Shown one piece after another: positions 1 through 11,432 of a stretch of 64,000 nucleotides of DNA. Origin of the DNA: UBA6918 sp040754425 (GTDB taxonomy: Bacteria > Pseudomonadota > Gammaproteobacteria > Burkholderiales > Thiobacillaceae). Position numbers and translations under genes: made by a program. Positions within the stretch are counted from its first letter, which is position 1. The number at the start of each line of letters is the position of its first letter. The DNA is taken from NCBI GenBank assembly GCA_040754425.1, contig JBFMCR010000016.1, positions 52,238 through 116,237 of the forward strand, written 5' to 3'. The notes under the pieces are model-generated. The model made no database searches. It worked only from the letters and a program-made list of their open reading frames with translations, and was not told the origin of the DNA.

Positions 1-1537
1 CGGCATCGGCGCCGATCACCGCCACGGCCTCGAAGCTGCGCCCGCGCGCCGCTGGCAGGGAGGTGAGCACGATGGGGCTGGCCACGCTCTCGTCGACGAA
101 GGCGGCATTTTCCAAGGCGCGGTCGAGCCAGCGCCGCCATTCGCCGAAGCCGTATTTTTCCGTGTCCAAGGCGAGCTCTGCGCGCAGCCTGGCCAGGGTT
201 TCCATCAGGCTGGCGCCGGCGGCGTCGGCCTTGAGCGCCCCGGTTGCCTGCAGTCGCGCGAGGCTTTGTTCCAGGCGGCCAAGCCAGGCGCCGAGGCTGG
301 CGCGCGAGCGGGGAAAGCCGCGCGCGGCTGCGGCGAGCGCATCGAGCCAGGGCAGGGCGCCGGGCACGTGCTGCCCGGCGAGGCGGCGCAGTTCGTTCAT
401 GCCCTGTGCCACGCCCTGGCGGCGCATGGCCAGCTCCAGGGCCAGCACCGAGTCCTGGCGCGCGGCGACTTCGCCCAGCACGAAGGGCGACTTCAGCAGG
501 TCCAGGAACTCCACATGCGGAAAATCGCGCGCCACGCATTCCAGCCAGCGGTCGATGACCGCGGCGGCGGCGGTGGTGGACAGCGCCCAGCCGGTTTCGT
601 CCGCCACCAGCACGTTCATGCGTTCCAGCAGGGCACGCACGCGGCGCGAGCTTTCGCGGTCCAGCGCGATCAGGCCGATCCGCCGCCGTCCGGCGTTCAA
701 TTGCCCGGCGACCCAGGTGGCGACGGCGCGTGCCTCCGCTTCCAGATGCGGGGCCGGGCACAGTCGCAGCCGGCCGTGCAGGGGAGATATTGTGTGAACA
801 CTTGCTACCTCCATAGCCCTTGTTTTTATTGGCGATGGCGATACCCGCCAAGCGCTGTCCAGCACCTGCGTCACGCCGTCAGCGGCTTGCGTGGACGCTT
901 CGAACAGCCGCACGGGCGCGTGCTCGGCATGGCGCTCGAGAAATTTTTTTTCCAGTGCGGTGAGCGGGCCGAGCGCGTAGCCGTAAAGCGGCCGCGGGAC
1001 GGCGGCCGCCTGTTCGAGCAGGGCGTCGAGCGCGCGCGCATAGCGCGCCTGGGGATCGCTGCCGCCGGTATTGAGCGCCTGCCAGACGGCTTCGATCAGC
1101 GCGGTTTCGCGGCCGAGGTGCTCGCCGCGCAGGGGGCGCAGGCGGCCGGCGATTTCACCGCAAAGGCGCGCCGCGGACAACTCGTCCGCCAGTTGCAGCA
1201 GTTCCTCGGCCAGCGCCCAGCGGTCGACCGTGCCCAGCCAGCCTTCGCGCCGCAGCACGCCGTACAGGCGGGCGAGCCTTTGCGATTGCGGCTCGGCTGC
1301 ACCTTCTGCCAGGTTTTCGGCCCAGGACTTGAGCGGCGTGATGAAGGGCGGGATGAGTGCGGCGTGTCCGGCCGCATGCGCCAGGGCGCGGGCGAAATCC
1401 TGCCCGGCGCGGTGGTTGGGTACGAGAACGACGAGTCCCGACAGGTCCGGGAGCAGGTCGGCGTGACGATCGAGGAGTTGGCGGGCGACGGTCTCGGGCA
1501 GGATGGCGCCGGCGAGGGGAATCCTGTCGATTCCCAC
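1..1537 (-). CDS. AddB-like PD-(D/E)XK superfamily nuclease (partial, C-terminus outside window)
   Basis: Reading the minus strand leftward from a GTG at 1537 gives one uninterrupted frame to the window edge, about 512 residues. It begins VGIDRIPLAGAILPETVARQ, contains VVLVPNHRAGQDFARALAHA and ends near the edge with SFEAVAVIGADA. This layout (an inactivated helicase-like N-terminal half with the nuclease domain expected beyond the edge) resembles betaproteobacterial AddB-like proteins that work with an AddA/UvrD helicase in double-strand-break repair. The gene lies 5 bases downstream of fdxA on the same strand. No Walker A motif is visible in the part seen, as usual for AddB-like subunits. 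The catalytic region and the true length cannot be judged. The start is uncertain because there is no good ribosome binding site. Confidence 0.72.
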   Translation of the reverse strand, partial: MGIDRIPLAGAILPETVARQLLDRHADLLPDLSGLVVLVPNHRAGQDFARALAHAAGHAALIPPFITPLKSWAENLAEGAAEPQSQRLARLYGVLRREGWLGTVDRWALAEELLQLADELSAARLCGEIAGRLRPLRGEHLGRETALIEAVWQALNTGGSDPQARYARALDALLEQAAAVPRPLYGYALGPLTALEKKFLERHAEHAPVRLFEASTQAADGVTQVLDSAWRVSPSPIKTRAMEVASVHTISPLHGRLRLCPAPHLEAEARAVATWVAGQLNAGRRRIGLIALDRESSRRVRALLERMNVLVADETGWALSTTAAAAVIDRWLECVARDFPHVEFLDLLKSPFVLGEVAARQDSVLALELAMRRQGVAQGMNELRRLAGQHVPGALPWLDALAAAARGFPRSRASLGAWLGRLEQSLARLQATGALKADAAGASLMETLARLRAELALDTEKYGFGEWRRWLDRALENAAFVDESVASPIVLTSLPAARGRSFEAVAVIGADA

Positions 1538-1542
1538 GTCTG

Positions 1543-1866
1543 TTACCGTTCCAAGTATTGGAGCTTGTCCTTGACCTTGGCCCAGTCATCGGCATCCGGC
1601 AGGGGATTCTTGCTTTCGATGATGGGCTTCCATTTTTTCGCTAGTTCGGCGTTGATTTCGAGGAAATGGCGCTGATCGGCCGGGCAGTCGTCTTCGGCGT
1701 AAATGGCTTCCACCGGGCATTCCGCCACGCACAGGGTGCAGTCTATGCATTCGTCGGGGTCGATGACCAGGAAATTCTCGCCCTCGCGGAAGCAGTCCAC
1801 GGGACAGACGTCCACGCAATCGGTGTATTTGCACTTGATGCAGGATTCGGTAACGACGTAGGTCAT
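1543..1866 (-). CDS. fdxA: Ferredoxin FdxA, 7Fe type ([3Fe-4S][4Fe-4S])
   Basis: This 107-residue cytosolic electron carrier is co-linear with Azotobacter-type ferredoxin I. The N-terminal cluster region reads CIKCKYTDCVDVCPVDCF (Cys9, 12, 17, 21, 25), and the second motif is CIDCTLCVAECP. By family knowledge, the irregular first motif together with the CxxCxxCxxxCP motif binds one 3Fe-4S and one 4Fe-4S cluster. The C-terminus DPD/ADDWxxVKxKLQxLER-like is also typical of the family. Length matches the family (106-112 aa). It is divergent from trxA and immediately upstream of the AddB-like gene, and may be co-transcribed with it. Its electron partner cannot be told from the sequence. Confidence 0.95.
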   Translation of the reverse strand: MTYVVTESCIKCKYTDCVDVCPVDCFREGENFLVIDPDECIDCTLCVAECPVEAIYAEDDCPADQRHFLEINAELAKKWKPIIESKNPLPDADDWAKVKDKLQYLER

Positions 1867-2046
1867 GGTGACAGCCTCGTTGATTTATCGAAAAACCACC
1901 CCTGCTTAAGGGTGCTTTCAATTTTTGTGGGTTTTCGGGTAGGATAGCGGCAACACTCTGGTTTTGCCAACCAAATTGAACCATCAACTTTCCCTGTTGC
2001 CGCAGCGAGTCGGCATGTCTATGTTCCCCGTCAGGAGTTCTCCATA

Positions 2047-2373
2047 ATGAGCGAACACATTAACCACATCTCCGATGCCTCTTTCGAGCAGGAGGTCCTG
2101 CAATCCCCGTTGCCGGTGCTGGTGGACTACTGGGCCGAGTGGTGCGGCCCGTGCAAGATGATCTCCCCGGTGCTGGACGAAGTGGCCAAGGAATACGCCG
2201 GCAAGCTCAAGGTCTGCAAGCTCAACATCGACGAAAACCAGGCCACCCCACCCAAGTACGGCATCCGCGGCATCCCCACCCTGATGATTTTCAAGAACGG
2301 CAATGTCGAAGCCACCAAGGTCGGCGCCCTCTCCAAGTCCCAGCTTACCGCCTTTGTTGACAGCAATATCTAA
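2047..2373 (+). CDS. trxA: Thioredoxin 1
   Basis: This 108-residue cytosolic disulfide reductase has the active site WCGPC at residues 32-36 and the cis-proline in GIRGIPTL (Pro77), in the classic order and length of thioredoxin 1. It keeps proteins such as ribonucleotide reductase reduced, receiving electrons from thioredoxin reductase (family knowledge). An AGGAG Shine-Dalgarno sequence sits 9 bases before the ATG. It is followed by a hairpin and then rho, the conserved trxA-rho order of proteobacteria, and is divergent from fdxA across a 180-bp gap. Confidence 0.97.
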   Translation: MSEHINHISDASFEQEVLQSPLPVLVDYWAEWCGPCKMISPVLDEVAKEYAGKLKVCKLNIDENQATPPKYGIRGIPTLMIFKNGNVEATKVGALSKSQLTAFVDSNI

Positions 2374-2407
2374 CCCGTCTAGTCTTAGCTGAAACAAGAA
2401 GCATCCT

Positions 2408-2435
2408 GCCTCCCGCGTTCGCGGGGGGCTTCTTC
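2408..2435 (+). terminator. Hairpin between trxA and rho
   Basis: GCCTCCCGC and GCGGGGGGC (one T-G wobble) form a 9-bp stem around the loop GTTC, followed by TTCTTC. The T-tract is weak, so this may be an attenuator or partial terminator in the rho leader rather than a full stop. Rho commonly controls its own leader (family knowledge); that link is inference here. Confidence 0.5.
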
Positions 2436-2482
2436 AAAACCCGTCCCTTCAATTCTCCGGCCTTGTGCCAAGCACACCCATC

Positions 2483-3745
<1,263 letters not shown>

Positions 3746-3857
3746 GGGTCAGGGATTAGGGGTCAGGATTCAGGATTCAGGGGTAGCGCGGCCGAAGGCC
3801 GCGCCCTAATATAAAGGGCGAAGCACTACCCCTGATCCCTGAATCCTGACCCCTGGC
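3746..3857. repeat. Heptamer-repeat inverted element, copy 1
   Basis: Directly after the rho stop codon, five 7-base units of the type GGTCAGG/ATTCAGG form a left arm (3746-3780). The middle holds a GC-rich palindrome, GCGCGGCC-gaa-GGCCGCGC. The right arm (about 3829-3857) is built of the complementary units CCCTGAT, CCTGAAT and CCTGACC. The whole can fold into one long imperfect hairpin. It separates the convergent genes rho and the CigR-like gene. The same unit recurs at 15842, 20011 and 48051. Confidence 0.75.
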
Positions 3858-3864
3858 TCCCGCC

Positions 3865-4278
3865 TCAATCGTCCAGATCCTCGATCACGTCCAGGATTAC
3901 GCGGGTACGCGTGTCCATGATGGCGACGTCGGTGCCGACGATGATGTGCGCATAGCCGTCCGGCAGCCGGCTCAAGCGCCGCTCCAGGTCATCCGGCAGG
4001 TGGCGCCATTCCAAGCCGGGCGGCAGCGGCCGGTTGCGGGCAAGCTTCATGGCGTGGCCGGGCGGCACCTTGCCTTTTTTGGCGAGACCGGGCGGCAGGG
4101 CGCGGTAATTGCCACGGTAATAATCGCGGATCAGCATGCGGTCGCGGTCGCTGAATACCACGCGCACGTCGTAATCGTTCCCCCGTGCGCGCACGTCGCC
4201 ATAGGCAGGCATGGTGTCGCAGCCGTTCATGCCGGCTGACGCAGCGAGCAGGAGGCACAGCGGCAGGATTCTTTTCAT
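3865..4278 (-). CDS. CigR/RcnB-like exported protein, probable lipoprotein
   Basis: 137 residues. The N-terminus MKRILPLCLLLAASAGMNGC is a signal peptide ending in a lipobox-like MNGC with Cys20. The mature part has the paired motifs YRALPPGLAKKGKVPPGHAM and PLPPGLEW, then LPDGYAHIIVGTDVAIMDT and a C-terminal VILDVIEDL. This pattern is that of the RcnB/CigR family of periplasmic or outer-membrane-facing proteins, whose function is poorly defined (CigR is described as an anti-virulence regulator in Salmonella). It lies 14 bases downstream of the SYLF-domain gene on the same strand, so the two may form an operon of cell-envelope proteins. Function here is unassigned. Confidence 0.72.
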   Translation of the reverse strand: MKRILPLCLLLAASAGMNGCDTMPAYGDVRARGNDYDVRVVFSDRDRMLIRDYYRGNYRALPPGLAKKGKVPPGHAMKLARNRPLPPGLEWRHLPDDLERRLSRLPDGYAHIIVGTDVAIMDTRTRVILDVIEDLDD

Positions 4279-4292
4279 GCGGGCCCCTTGCC

Positions 4293-4844
4293 TTATTTGT
4301 CCAGCTTGGTGAATTTCGACCCTTCCAGGGTCAGGTTGAACATCAGGCCCTTCTGGTCGAAGATGAAGCCGACGATGGGGTCCTTGATGGTCTGGGTGGA
4401 AAGCTCCCTGCCGGCGCCGATGTCGACCACGGCGATGGAGCCGTCCACACCCGCCTTCCAGCCTTCGCTGTCGCGGAATTTCTTCAGGGCTTCATCCTGC
4501 ATGAACACGATGACGATGGACTTGACCTGGCCGCCGAGCTGGAAACCGATGGAGGCGGCGGCCGTGCTGTAATAGGCCACGGTTTTGCCGCCCACGCGCA
4601 GGGCGCCCTCGCCGTATTCTCCGCCGATGCCGAATCCGGCCTTGTAGACCTTGGGGAAAACCAGGATGCCCTTGGCGCTTTTCAGGAAACTTTCCGCGCC
4701 GGCCACTTCGCGGGTGAAACGCGCCAGGGTGTCGTCGACGCCGGCGTCGATGACCTTTGCGCTGTCCGCCCAGGCAGGGGCGGCGGAGAAGACCAACAGC
4801 AACAGCAGGGCGGGCAGGCGAAACAGCCTGTTCAACAGTTCCAT
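4293..4844 (-). CDS. SYLF-domain (Ysc84/DUF500) lipid-binding exported protein
   Basis: 183 residues from the ATG at 4844, chosen because GGAGG lies 7 bases upstream; the frame extends 10 codons further. An N-terminal signal peptide (MELLNRLFRLPALLLLLVFSAAPAWA, cleavage after AWA) is followed by a single Ysc84-type domain: AESFLKSAKGILVFPKVYKA, GFGIGGEYGEGALRVGG, and a C-terminal DPIVGFIFDQKGLMFNLTLEG. SYLF domains bind phosphoinositides or other lipids in eukaryotes. Bacterial members are periplasmic, of unknown role. It is upstream of and probably co-transcribed with the CigR-like gene, and divergent from rpmE. Confidence 0.82.
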   Translation of the reverse strand: MELLNRLFRLPALLLLLVFSAAPAWADSAKVIDAGVDDTLARFTREVAGAESFLKSAKGILVFPKVYKAGFGIGGEYGEGALRVGGKTVAYYSTAAASIGFQLGGQVKSIVIVFMQDEALKKFRDSEGWKAGVDGSIAVVDIGAGRELSTQTIKDPIVGFIFDQKGLMFNLTLEGSKFTKLDK

Positions 4845-4901
4845 GATTACATCCTCCAAATTTGCAACGCACAAGCTTCAGTTTAAGCGACAAGTCCTGA
4901 C

Positions 4902-4930
4902 TTGCCTAACGGCTTGATTTCCTTTATATT
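4902..4930 (+). promoter_or_regulatory. Putative sigma70 promoter of rpmE
   Basis: A -35-like TTGCCT (4902-4907) and a -10 TATATT (4925-4930) are separated by exactly 17 bases, 51 bases before the rpmE start codon. Only the sequence match supports it. Confidence 0.5.
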
Positions 4931-4981
4931 ACACGGCTCTTTCGCGTACTCGCCGCGAAAACCGAGACAAAGGACGCCCAA

Positions 4982-5188
4982 ATGAAAGCTGATATCCATC
5001 CCGAATACACCGAAATCGACGTGACCTGCTCCTGCGGCAACACGTTCAAGACCGGCTCCACCCTGGGCAAGCCCCTGCACGTGGAAGTGTGCTCCGAGTG
5101 CCACCCCTTCTACACCGGCAAACAGAAGATCGTCGATACCGCAGGCCGCGTGGAAAAATTCCGCCAGCGTTACGGCGCGAAGAAATAA
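4982..5188 (+). CDS. rpmE: 50S ribosomal protein L31, zinc-binding (C+) form
   Basis: 68 residues: MKADIHPEYTEIDVTCSCGN... with Cys16 and Cys18 and the CxxC pair CSECHPF at 37-40. These four cysteines mark the zinc-containing C+ paralogue of L31. That form sits on the large subunit at the intersubunit bridge and, in bacteria with a C- paralogue, is replaced under zinc starvation (family knowledge). It is monocistronic, with its own promoter-like sequence and two consecutive intrinsic terminators. It follows rho at a distance, as in other betaproteobacteria. Confidence 0.96.
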   Translation: MKADIHPEYTEIDVTCSCGNTFKTGSTLGKPLHVEVCSECHPFYTGKQKIVDTAGRVEKFRQRYGAKK

Positions 5189-5208
5189 GCCGCGCACGGC
5201 AGCATGCG

Positions 5209-5268
5209 AAAAGGCAGCCTTGGCTGCCTTTTCCGTCTGGGTAGCAGGCAGCCTTGGCTGCTTTTTTT
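5209..5268 (+). terminator. Two tandem intrinsic terminators after rpmE
   Basis: The first (5209-5232) is AAAAGGCAG-ccttgg-CTGCCTTTT. The second (5248-5268) is GCAGCC-tt-GGCTGC followed by seven T residues. The cores are near copies (CAGCCTTGGCTG), so one probably arose by duplication. Together they insulate the highly expressed ribosomal gene from the M48 protease gene. Confidence 0.85.
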
Positions 5269-5325
5269 GTTTGCCCGCCTCAGCGCGTATCATCACGGTA
5301 TGCTTTCCGTTTTGCCGAGGTTGTC

Positions 5326-6777
5326 ATGAGTTCCCCCGTACTGCGCCGCGTCGTGGTTGCCCTGAGCGGCGCCTTGCTGCTTACGCACTGTGCGCAGAAT
5401 CCGGTTACCGGGGGCACGGATTTCGTGCTCATGTCCGAGCAACAGGAAATCCAGCAGGGTGCCCAGGCGCACAAGGACGTGTTGCGGGAATACGGCCGGG
5501 TGGACGACAAGCGGCTGCAGGCCTATGTCAATCGCGTCGGCAAGCGGCTGGCGGCGAAAAGCCACCGTGCCAATCTCGACTGGCATTTCACCGTGGTCGA
5601 CAGCCCGCAGGTCAATGCCTTCGCCCTGCCGGGCGGCTATGTCTACATCACCCGCGGCATCATGGCCTACCTCAATTCCGAAGCCGAGCTCGCCGGCGTG
5701 ATCGGCCACGAAATCGGCCATGTCACCGCGCGCCACGGCGTGCGCCAGCAAAGTGCCGCCACCGTGGTGGGACTGGGTGCGATTCTCGGCTCGGTGCTGG
5801 TGCCGGGCCTGGACAGTCAGGCCGGCTCCTCGCTGCTGCAGGCCATTGGCCAGTCACTGGTGGCGGGCTATGGCCGCGAACATGAATTGGAGGCCGACCG
5901 TCTGGGCGCAGAATATCTCGCCCGGACCGGCTACAACCCGCAGGCCATGGTGGAAGTCATCGGCGTGCTGAAAAACCAGGAGTTGTACGACATCGAGCTG
6001 GCCAGGCAGGAAGGCCGCGAACCGCGCCGCTATCACGGCTTGTTCGACACCCATCCCAGCAATGACGTCCGCCTCCAGCAAGTGGTGGAGGAAGCCAACA
6101 AATACCGCGTGGCAAGGCCGCTGGAAAACCGCGAGGCCTATCTGGAGGTGATGGATGGCGTCTATTTCGGCGACAGCCCCGACCAGGGCGTGATCCGCCA
6201 CAATGCCCTGCTGCACCAAAAACTCGGCATCGCCGTGCAGTTTCCGCGCGGCTGGCGGGTGCAGAACCAGCCGGAGCGCGTGGTTGCCGTCAACACGGAG
6301 GGCAACGCACTGGTGGAGTTGCGCGCCGGCCCGAAGAACGCACGGCCCATGGCTGCCTTGCGCAAGGAACTCAGGCTCGACCCCGGGGCGCGCTATGAAT
6401 CCGGCAGAATCAACGGCAACCCGGCCGCCTTTGCGGCAGGCACGCTGCAAGGCAAGCCGGTGCTGGCGGCGGCCATCAGCCACGGTGGCAACCAGTACTT
6501 CATGGCTGCGCTGGCGCGGGATGCCAGGACCTATCTTCAGTACCGCAATGTAATGCGGGCCGCGATCAACAGTTTTCATTCGCTCGACGCGGAAGAGCGC
6601 AAGCTGGCCAAGCCGCATGTCATCCGCGTGATCGAAGCCAAGCCGGGCACGAGCATGGCACAACTCGCGGCCCGCTCACCGCTCGGCAGGAGCGCCGAGG
6701 CGCAGTTGCGGCTCATGAACGACCTCTTTCCCGCAGGCGAACCCCGGCCCGGGCAGATGATCAAGGTCGTCGAGTGA
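5326..6777 (+). CDS. M48-family zinc metalloprotease, envelope-associated
   Basis: 483 residues from the ATG at 5326; the open frame extends 24 codons upstream through the terminator, so the later start is preferred. The hydrophobic N-terminus VVVALSGALLLTHC ends in Cys22, possibly a non-canonical lipobox (LTHC). HEIGH at 128-132 holds two zinc ligands, and REHELEADRLG further on supplies the glutamate ligand. AFALPGGYVYITRGIMAYL is the family strand before the active helix. The C-terminal ~230 residues end in a LysM-like stretch, PGTSMAQLAARSPLGRS...PGQMIKVVE. It resembles BepA/LoiP-type periplasmic proteases that police outer-membrane protein assembly; that role is inferred. Its stop overlaps the next start by one base (TGATG). 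Confidence 0.88.
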   Translation: MSSPVLRRVVVALSGALLLTHCAQNPVTGGTDFVLMSEQQEIQQGAQAHKDVLREYGRVDDKRLQAYVNRVGKRLAAKSHRANLDWHFTVVDSPQVNAFALPGGYVYITRGIMAYLNSEAELAGVIGHEIGHVTARHGVRQQSAATVVGLGAILGSVLVPGLDSQAGSSLLQAIGQSLVAGYGREHELEADRLGAEYLARTGYNPQAMVEVIGVLKNQELYDIELARQEGREPRRYHGLFDTHPSNDVRLQQVVEEANKYRVARPLENREAYLEVMDGVYFGDSPDQGVIRHNALLHQKLGIAVQFPRGWRVQNQPERVVAVNTEGNALVELRAGPKNARPMAALRKELRLDPGARYESGRINGNPAAFAAGTLQGKPVLAAAISHGGNQYFMAALARDARTYLQYRNVMRAAINSFHSLDAEERKLAKPHVIRVIEAKPGTSMAQLAARSPLGRSAEAQLRLMNDLFPAGEPRPGQMIKVVE

Positions 6778-8372
6778 TGCGCAGTGCTTCCTGGCTCATC
6801 GGGCTTTGTTTCATCTGGCTGCTGGCCGGCCTGATCGGGCACGTGCCCTGGAAGGGGCCGGATGCGGAAACCTTCGCGCTCCTGCTGCAAGTGCGCGAGG
6901 ATGGCGACTGGCTGTTTCCGCCTTCGCAAGTCGGTAGCCATTCCCTGCCGCAGCTTTATCTTTGGCTGGCGCAGGGTCTGGGCGTGGTGCTGTCCCCGCT
7001 TTTGCCCCTGCACGATGCGGCGCGGCTTGCCAGCGGCGTCTTCGTCGGCATTACGCTGTGGCTGGTGGCGCTGACTGCGCGCAGGCTTTACGGCGCCAAT
7101 GCGGTATGGCCCGCAGTGCTGGCGCTGATGGGCAGCATGGGCCTTTTGGTGCCGGCGCACGAAACCAATCCCTATGTCGCGCAACTGGCCGCGGTCGCGC
7201 TGTTCGCCTACGGGCTTGCGCGCATGCTGGAAGAGCCCCTGCGCGGCGGCGGGCTTGCCGGCCTGGGCCTGGCGGCACTGTTTCTGGCCGGTGCCTGGCT
7301 GCCCGCGCTGGCGTTGGCCTTGGCTCTCTTGCTGCTGCCGGTCTTGCTGCCGAGCTGGCGCACCTCCCTGCGCGTGGGCGGCTCCTGGTTTGCGTTGACC
7401 GGCGCCTTCGCCGTGTACGGCATGTGGCTGCTGTCGGTACAGGCGCATCATCCCCAACGCCTGGCCTACTGGTGGCAGCATGCCGCGCTGGGACAGACGG
7501 TTTTCGCGATGGCGGAAAACGCCCGCTACAGCCCGTTGTATTTCCTCAATGCCCTGGCCTGGTTCGCCTGGCCCGCCTGGCTGCTCGCGGGCTGGGCGGT
7601 GTACCGCCTGCGGCGTGAAGGCTGGGATTCGGTCAGGCTGTGGCTGCCGCTGGGCATCTTCGTCGTCGCCCTCGTCGCCCTCAGCCTGTACACCGGCAGC
7701 GAGCAGATCCAGAGCATCATCCTGCTGCCGGCGCTTGCCCTGCTGGCGGGGGCGGGCCTGGGCGAACTCAAGCGCGGCGCGGCCAATGCCCTGCTGTGGT
7801 TCTCGCTCATGGTCTTCAGTTTCTTCGCGCTGGTGTTCTGGGTGTACTGGGCCGCCTTTGATCTCGGCTGGCCGGCGCAGCTTGCCAGGCGCCTTTCCAG
7901 GCTGGGCATGCAAAGCCAGGGCCTGAGACCCTGGGCGCTGGGCTTGGGGCTGCTTGCAACCTTTGCCTGGATTGCCTGGCTGGTCTGGCTGTGGCGCCAG
8001 CCGCGTGCGCCGCAGCGGGCCATCGTGGTGTGGACGGCGGGCGTGACTTTCGTGTGGTGCCTGTTGCTCGCCCTGTTCATGCGCCCGCTGGATGCGCGCC
8101 TTGGCTACGAGCGCGTGGCGCGGGAAATCGGACGGCACGTTCCCGCCGCGGACTGTGTCGCGTCGCAGGACGTGGATCCCGTGCAGCGGCGGCTTTTCGC
8201 CTACCACGGCGGCCTCGACTTGCGTCCTCATGTCCTGACCGACTGCGCATGGCTGCTGGTCATGCAAAAGAACCAGACCGCATCGCCTGGCCCCGGCTGG
8301 ACGGCGCAATGGGAAGGCGGGCGGCCCGGCGAACGCAGCGAGCGCTTCATACTTTATCGGCGCCGGCCCTGA
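6777..8372 (+). CDS. Polytopic GT39-like (ArnT/PMT-related) glycosyltransferase
   Basis: 531 residues, starting at the ATG that shares its A with the stop of the protease gene. About a dozen hydrophobic segments span the protein. The first loop contains GPDAETFALLLQVREDGDWL, which matches the acidic first-loop motif of GT-C/GT39 enzymes that transfer sugars from polyprenyl-phosphate donors on the periplasmic face. The C-terminal 70 residues are soluble and hold two cysteines in DCVASQDV and LTDCAWLLV. The acceptor (lipid A, protein or polymer) cannot be told. It is co-directional with, and only one base from, mobA; this may be transcriptional convenience only. Confidence 0.75.
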   Translation: MRSASWLIGLCFIWLLAGLIGHVPWKGPDAETFALLLQVREDGDWLFPPSQVGSHSLPQLYLWLAQGLGVVLSPLLPLHDAARLASGVFVGITLWLVALTARRLYGANAVWPAVLALMGSMGLLVPAHETNPYVAQLAAVALFAYGLARMLEEPLRGGGLAGLGLAALFLAGAWLPALALALALLLLPVLLPSWRTSLRVGGSWFALTGAFAVYGMWLLSVQAHHPQRLAYWWQHAALGQTVFAMAENARYSPLYFLNALAWFAWPAWLLAGWAVYRLRREGWDSVRLWLPLGIFVVALVALSLYTGSEQIQSIILLPALALLAGAGLGELKRGAANALLWFSLMVFSFFALVFWVYWAAFDLGWPAQLARRLSRLGMQSQGLRPWALGLGLLATFAWIAWLVWLWRQPRAPQRAIVVWTAGVTFVWCLLLALFMRPLDARLGYERVAREIGRHVPAADCVASQDVDPVQRRLFAYHGGLDLRPHVLTDCAWLLVMQKNQTASPGPGWTAQWEGGRPGERSERFILYRRRP

Positions 8373-8373
8373 C

Positions 8374-8951
8374 ATGGCGGACGCGCCCATCAGCGGACTG
8401 ATCCTGGCGGGCGGCCAGGGCAGCCGCATGGGCGGGCGCGACAAGGGCCTGGTGGCGTATCAGGGCCGCGCCCTGGTCGATCATGTGATCGCGCGCATTG
8501 CGCCGCAGGTCGACGAACTGTTCATTTCCGCCAATCGCAACCTCGACGATTACGCGCAGCGCGGTTATCGCGTCATCCCCGATCCCCTGCCGGATTTCCA
8601 GGGCCCGCTCGCCGGCGTGCTGGCCGGGCTGCGCGCGGCCGGCCACCCATGGATGCTGATCGTGCCCTGCGACATGCCCCGACTGCCGCGCGATCTGGCC
8701 GCGCGCCTGCTGGCGGCGCGCGCGCAGCGGCCCGTCGTCATCGCCGAGGATGGGGTGCGCTGCCATCCTGCCGTCATGCTCATGCGCACCGACCTGACGG
8801 AGGCGCTCGAAGCCTATCTTGCCAGCGGCAGGCGCTCGGTGCACGGCTTTCAGGAAAGCGCGGGTTTTGCGCGGGCGCGCTTCGAGGCGGCGGAAATGGC
8901 CAACATCAACAGCCTGTCTGACACCGGGCTTTGCCAGCCCGGAGATTTCAC

Positions 8952-8955
<4 letters not shown>
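8374..8955 (+). CDS. mobA: Molybdenum cofactor guanylyltransferase
   Basis: 193 residues. The nucleotide-binding N-terminus is LILAGGQGSRMGGRDKGLV, followed by DFQGPLAGVLAGLRAA, the magnesium-site-like PCDMPRLP and a C-terminal MANINS, all standard for MobA. It joins GMP from GTP to molybdopterin-Mo to make the bis-MGD cofactor of DMSO-reductase-family enzymes such as nitrate reductase and formate dehydrogenase. No other Mo-cofactor gene is in the window. Its 3' end overlaps the 3' end of priA by four bases (convergent). Confidence 0.94.
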
Positions 8956-11123
<2,168 letters not shown>

Positions 11124-11219
11124 GGCGGGCGGTGGATAATGTACTTTGGTTAACCGGGAAAGTTGCGGTTATTTCGTGAAGTTTGTGCTAAATGCTTATG
11201 ATTAATAAAGGTTTTGGGG

Positions 11220-11254
11220 TTGTCCACGGAATCTGTGGATAATTTTGTGGATCA
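11220..11254. promoter_or_regulatory. Cluster of three DnaA-box-like sequences between priA and hemE
   Basis: A perfect 9-mer TGTGGATAA (11234-11242, the reverse complement of TTATCCACA) is flanked by TTGTCCACG (11220-11228, two mismatches) and TGTGGATCA (11246-11254, one mismatch). The surrounding 308-bp gap (11124-11432) is AT-rich against the GC-rich background. Apart from these sites I see no gene and no clear intrinsic terminator in it. The sites could regulate priA, titrate DnaA, or be chance. Confidence 0.45.
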
Positions 11255-11432
11255 AGGCTTGCTTTTGCCCGCAGAGGGCGTAAATACGCCATCGTGACGA
11301 TTCGGTTAAAAAACGGGCAAAGAGAAAGCGTATTTAAAAACAATCACTTGCAGATTTCATAAAACCGTCACAAAACTTGAACTCGAGTGTCATCCCAGGC
11401 ACGTTTAGTGTGCATAAGTAAGAACTAATGCG

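Noticed and set aside
266..1675. 469-codon open frame on the plus strand
   Set aside because: Antisense to the AddB-like gene and overlapping fdxA; no domain, odd His/Gly/Gln-rich composition typical of GC-rich antisense frames.
6576..8444. 622-codon open frame on the minus strand
   Set aside because: Antisense to the M48 and GT39 genes, with low-complexity Gln/Arg/Pro sequence; the plus-strand genes have clear motifs.
11220..11254. Chromosomal origin oriC
   Set aside because: Only one perfect DnaA box, no dnaA/dnaN/gidA/rpmH neighbours and no long AT-rich unwinding region.
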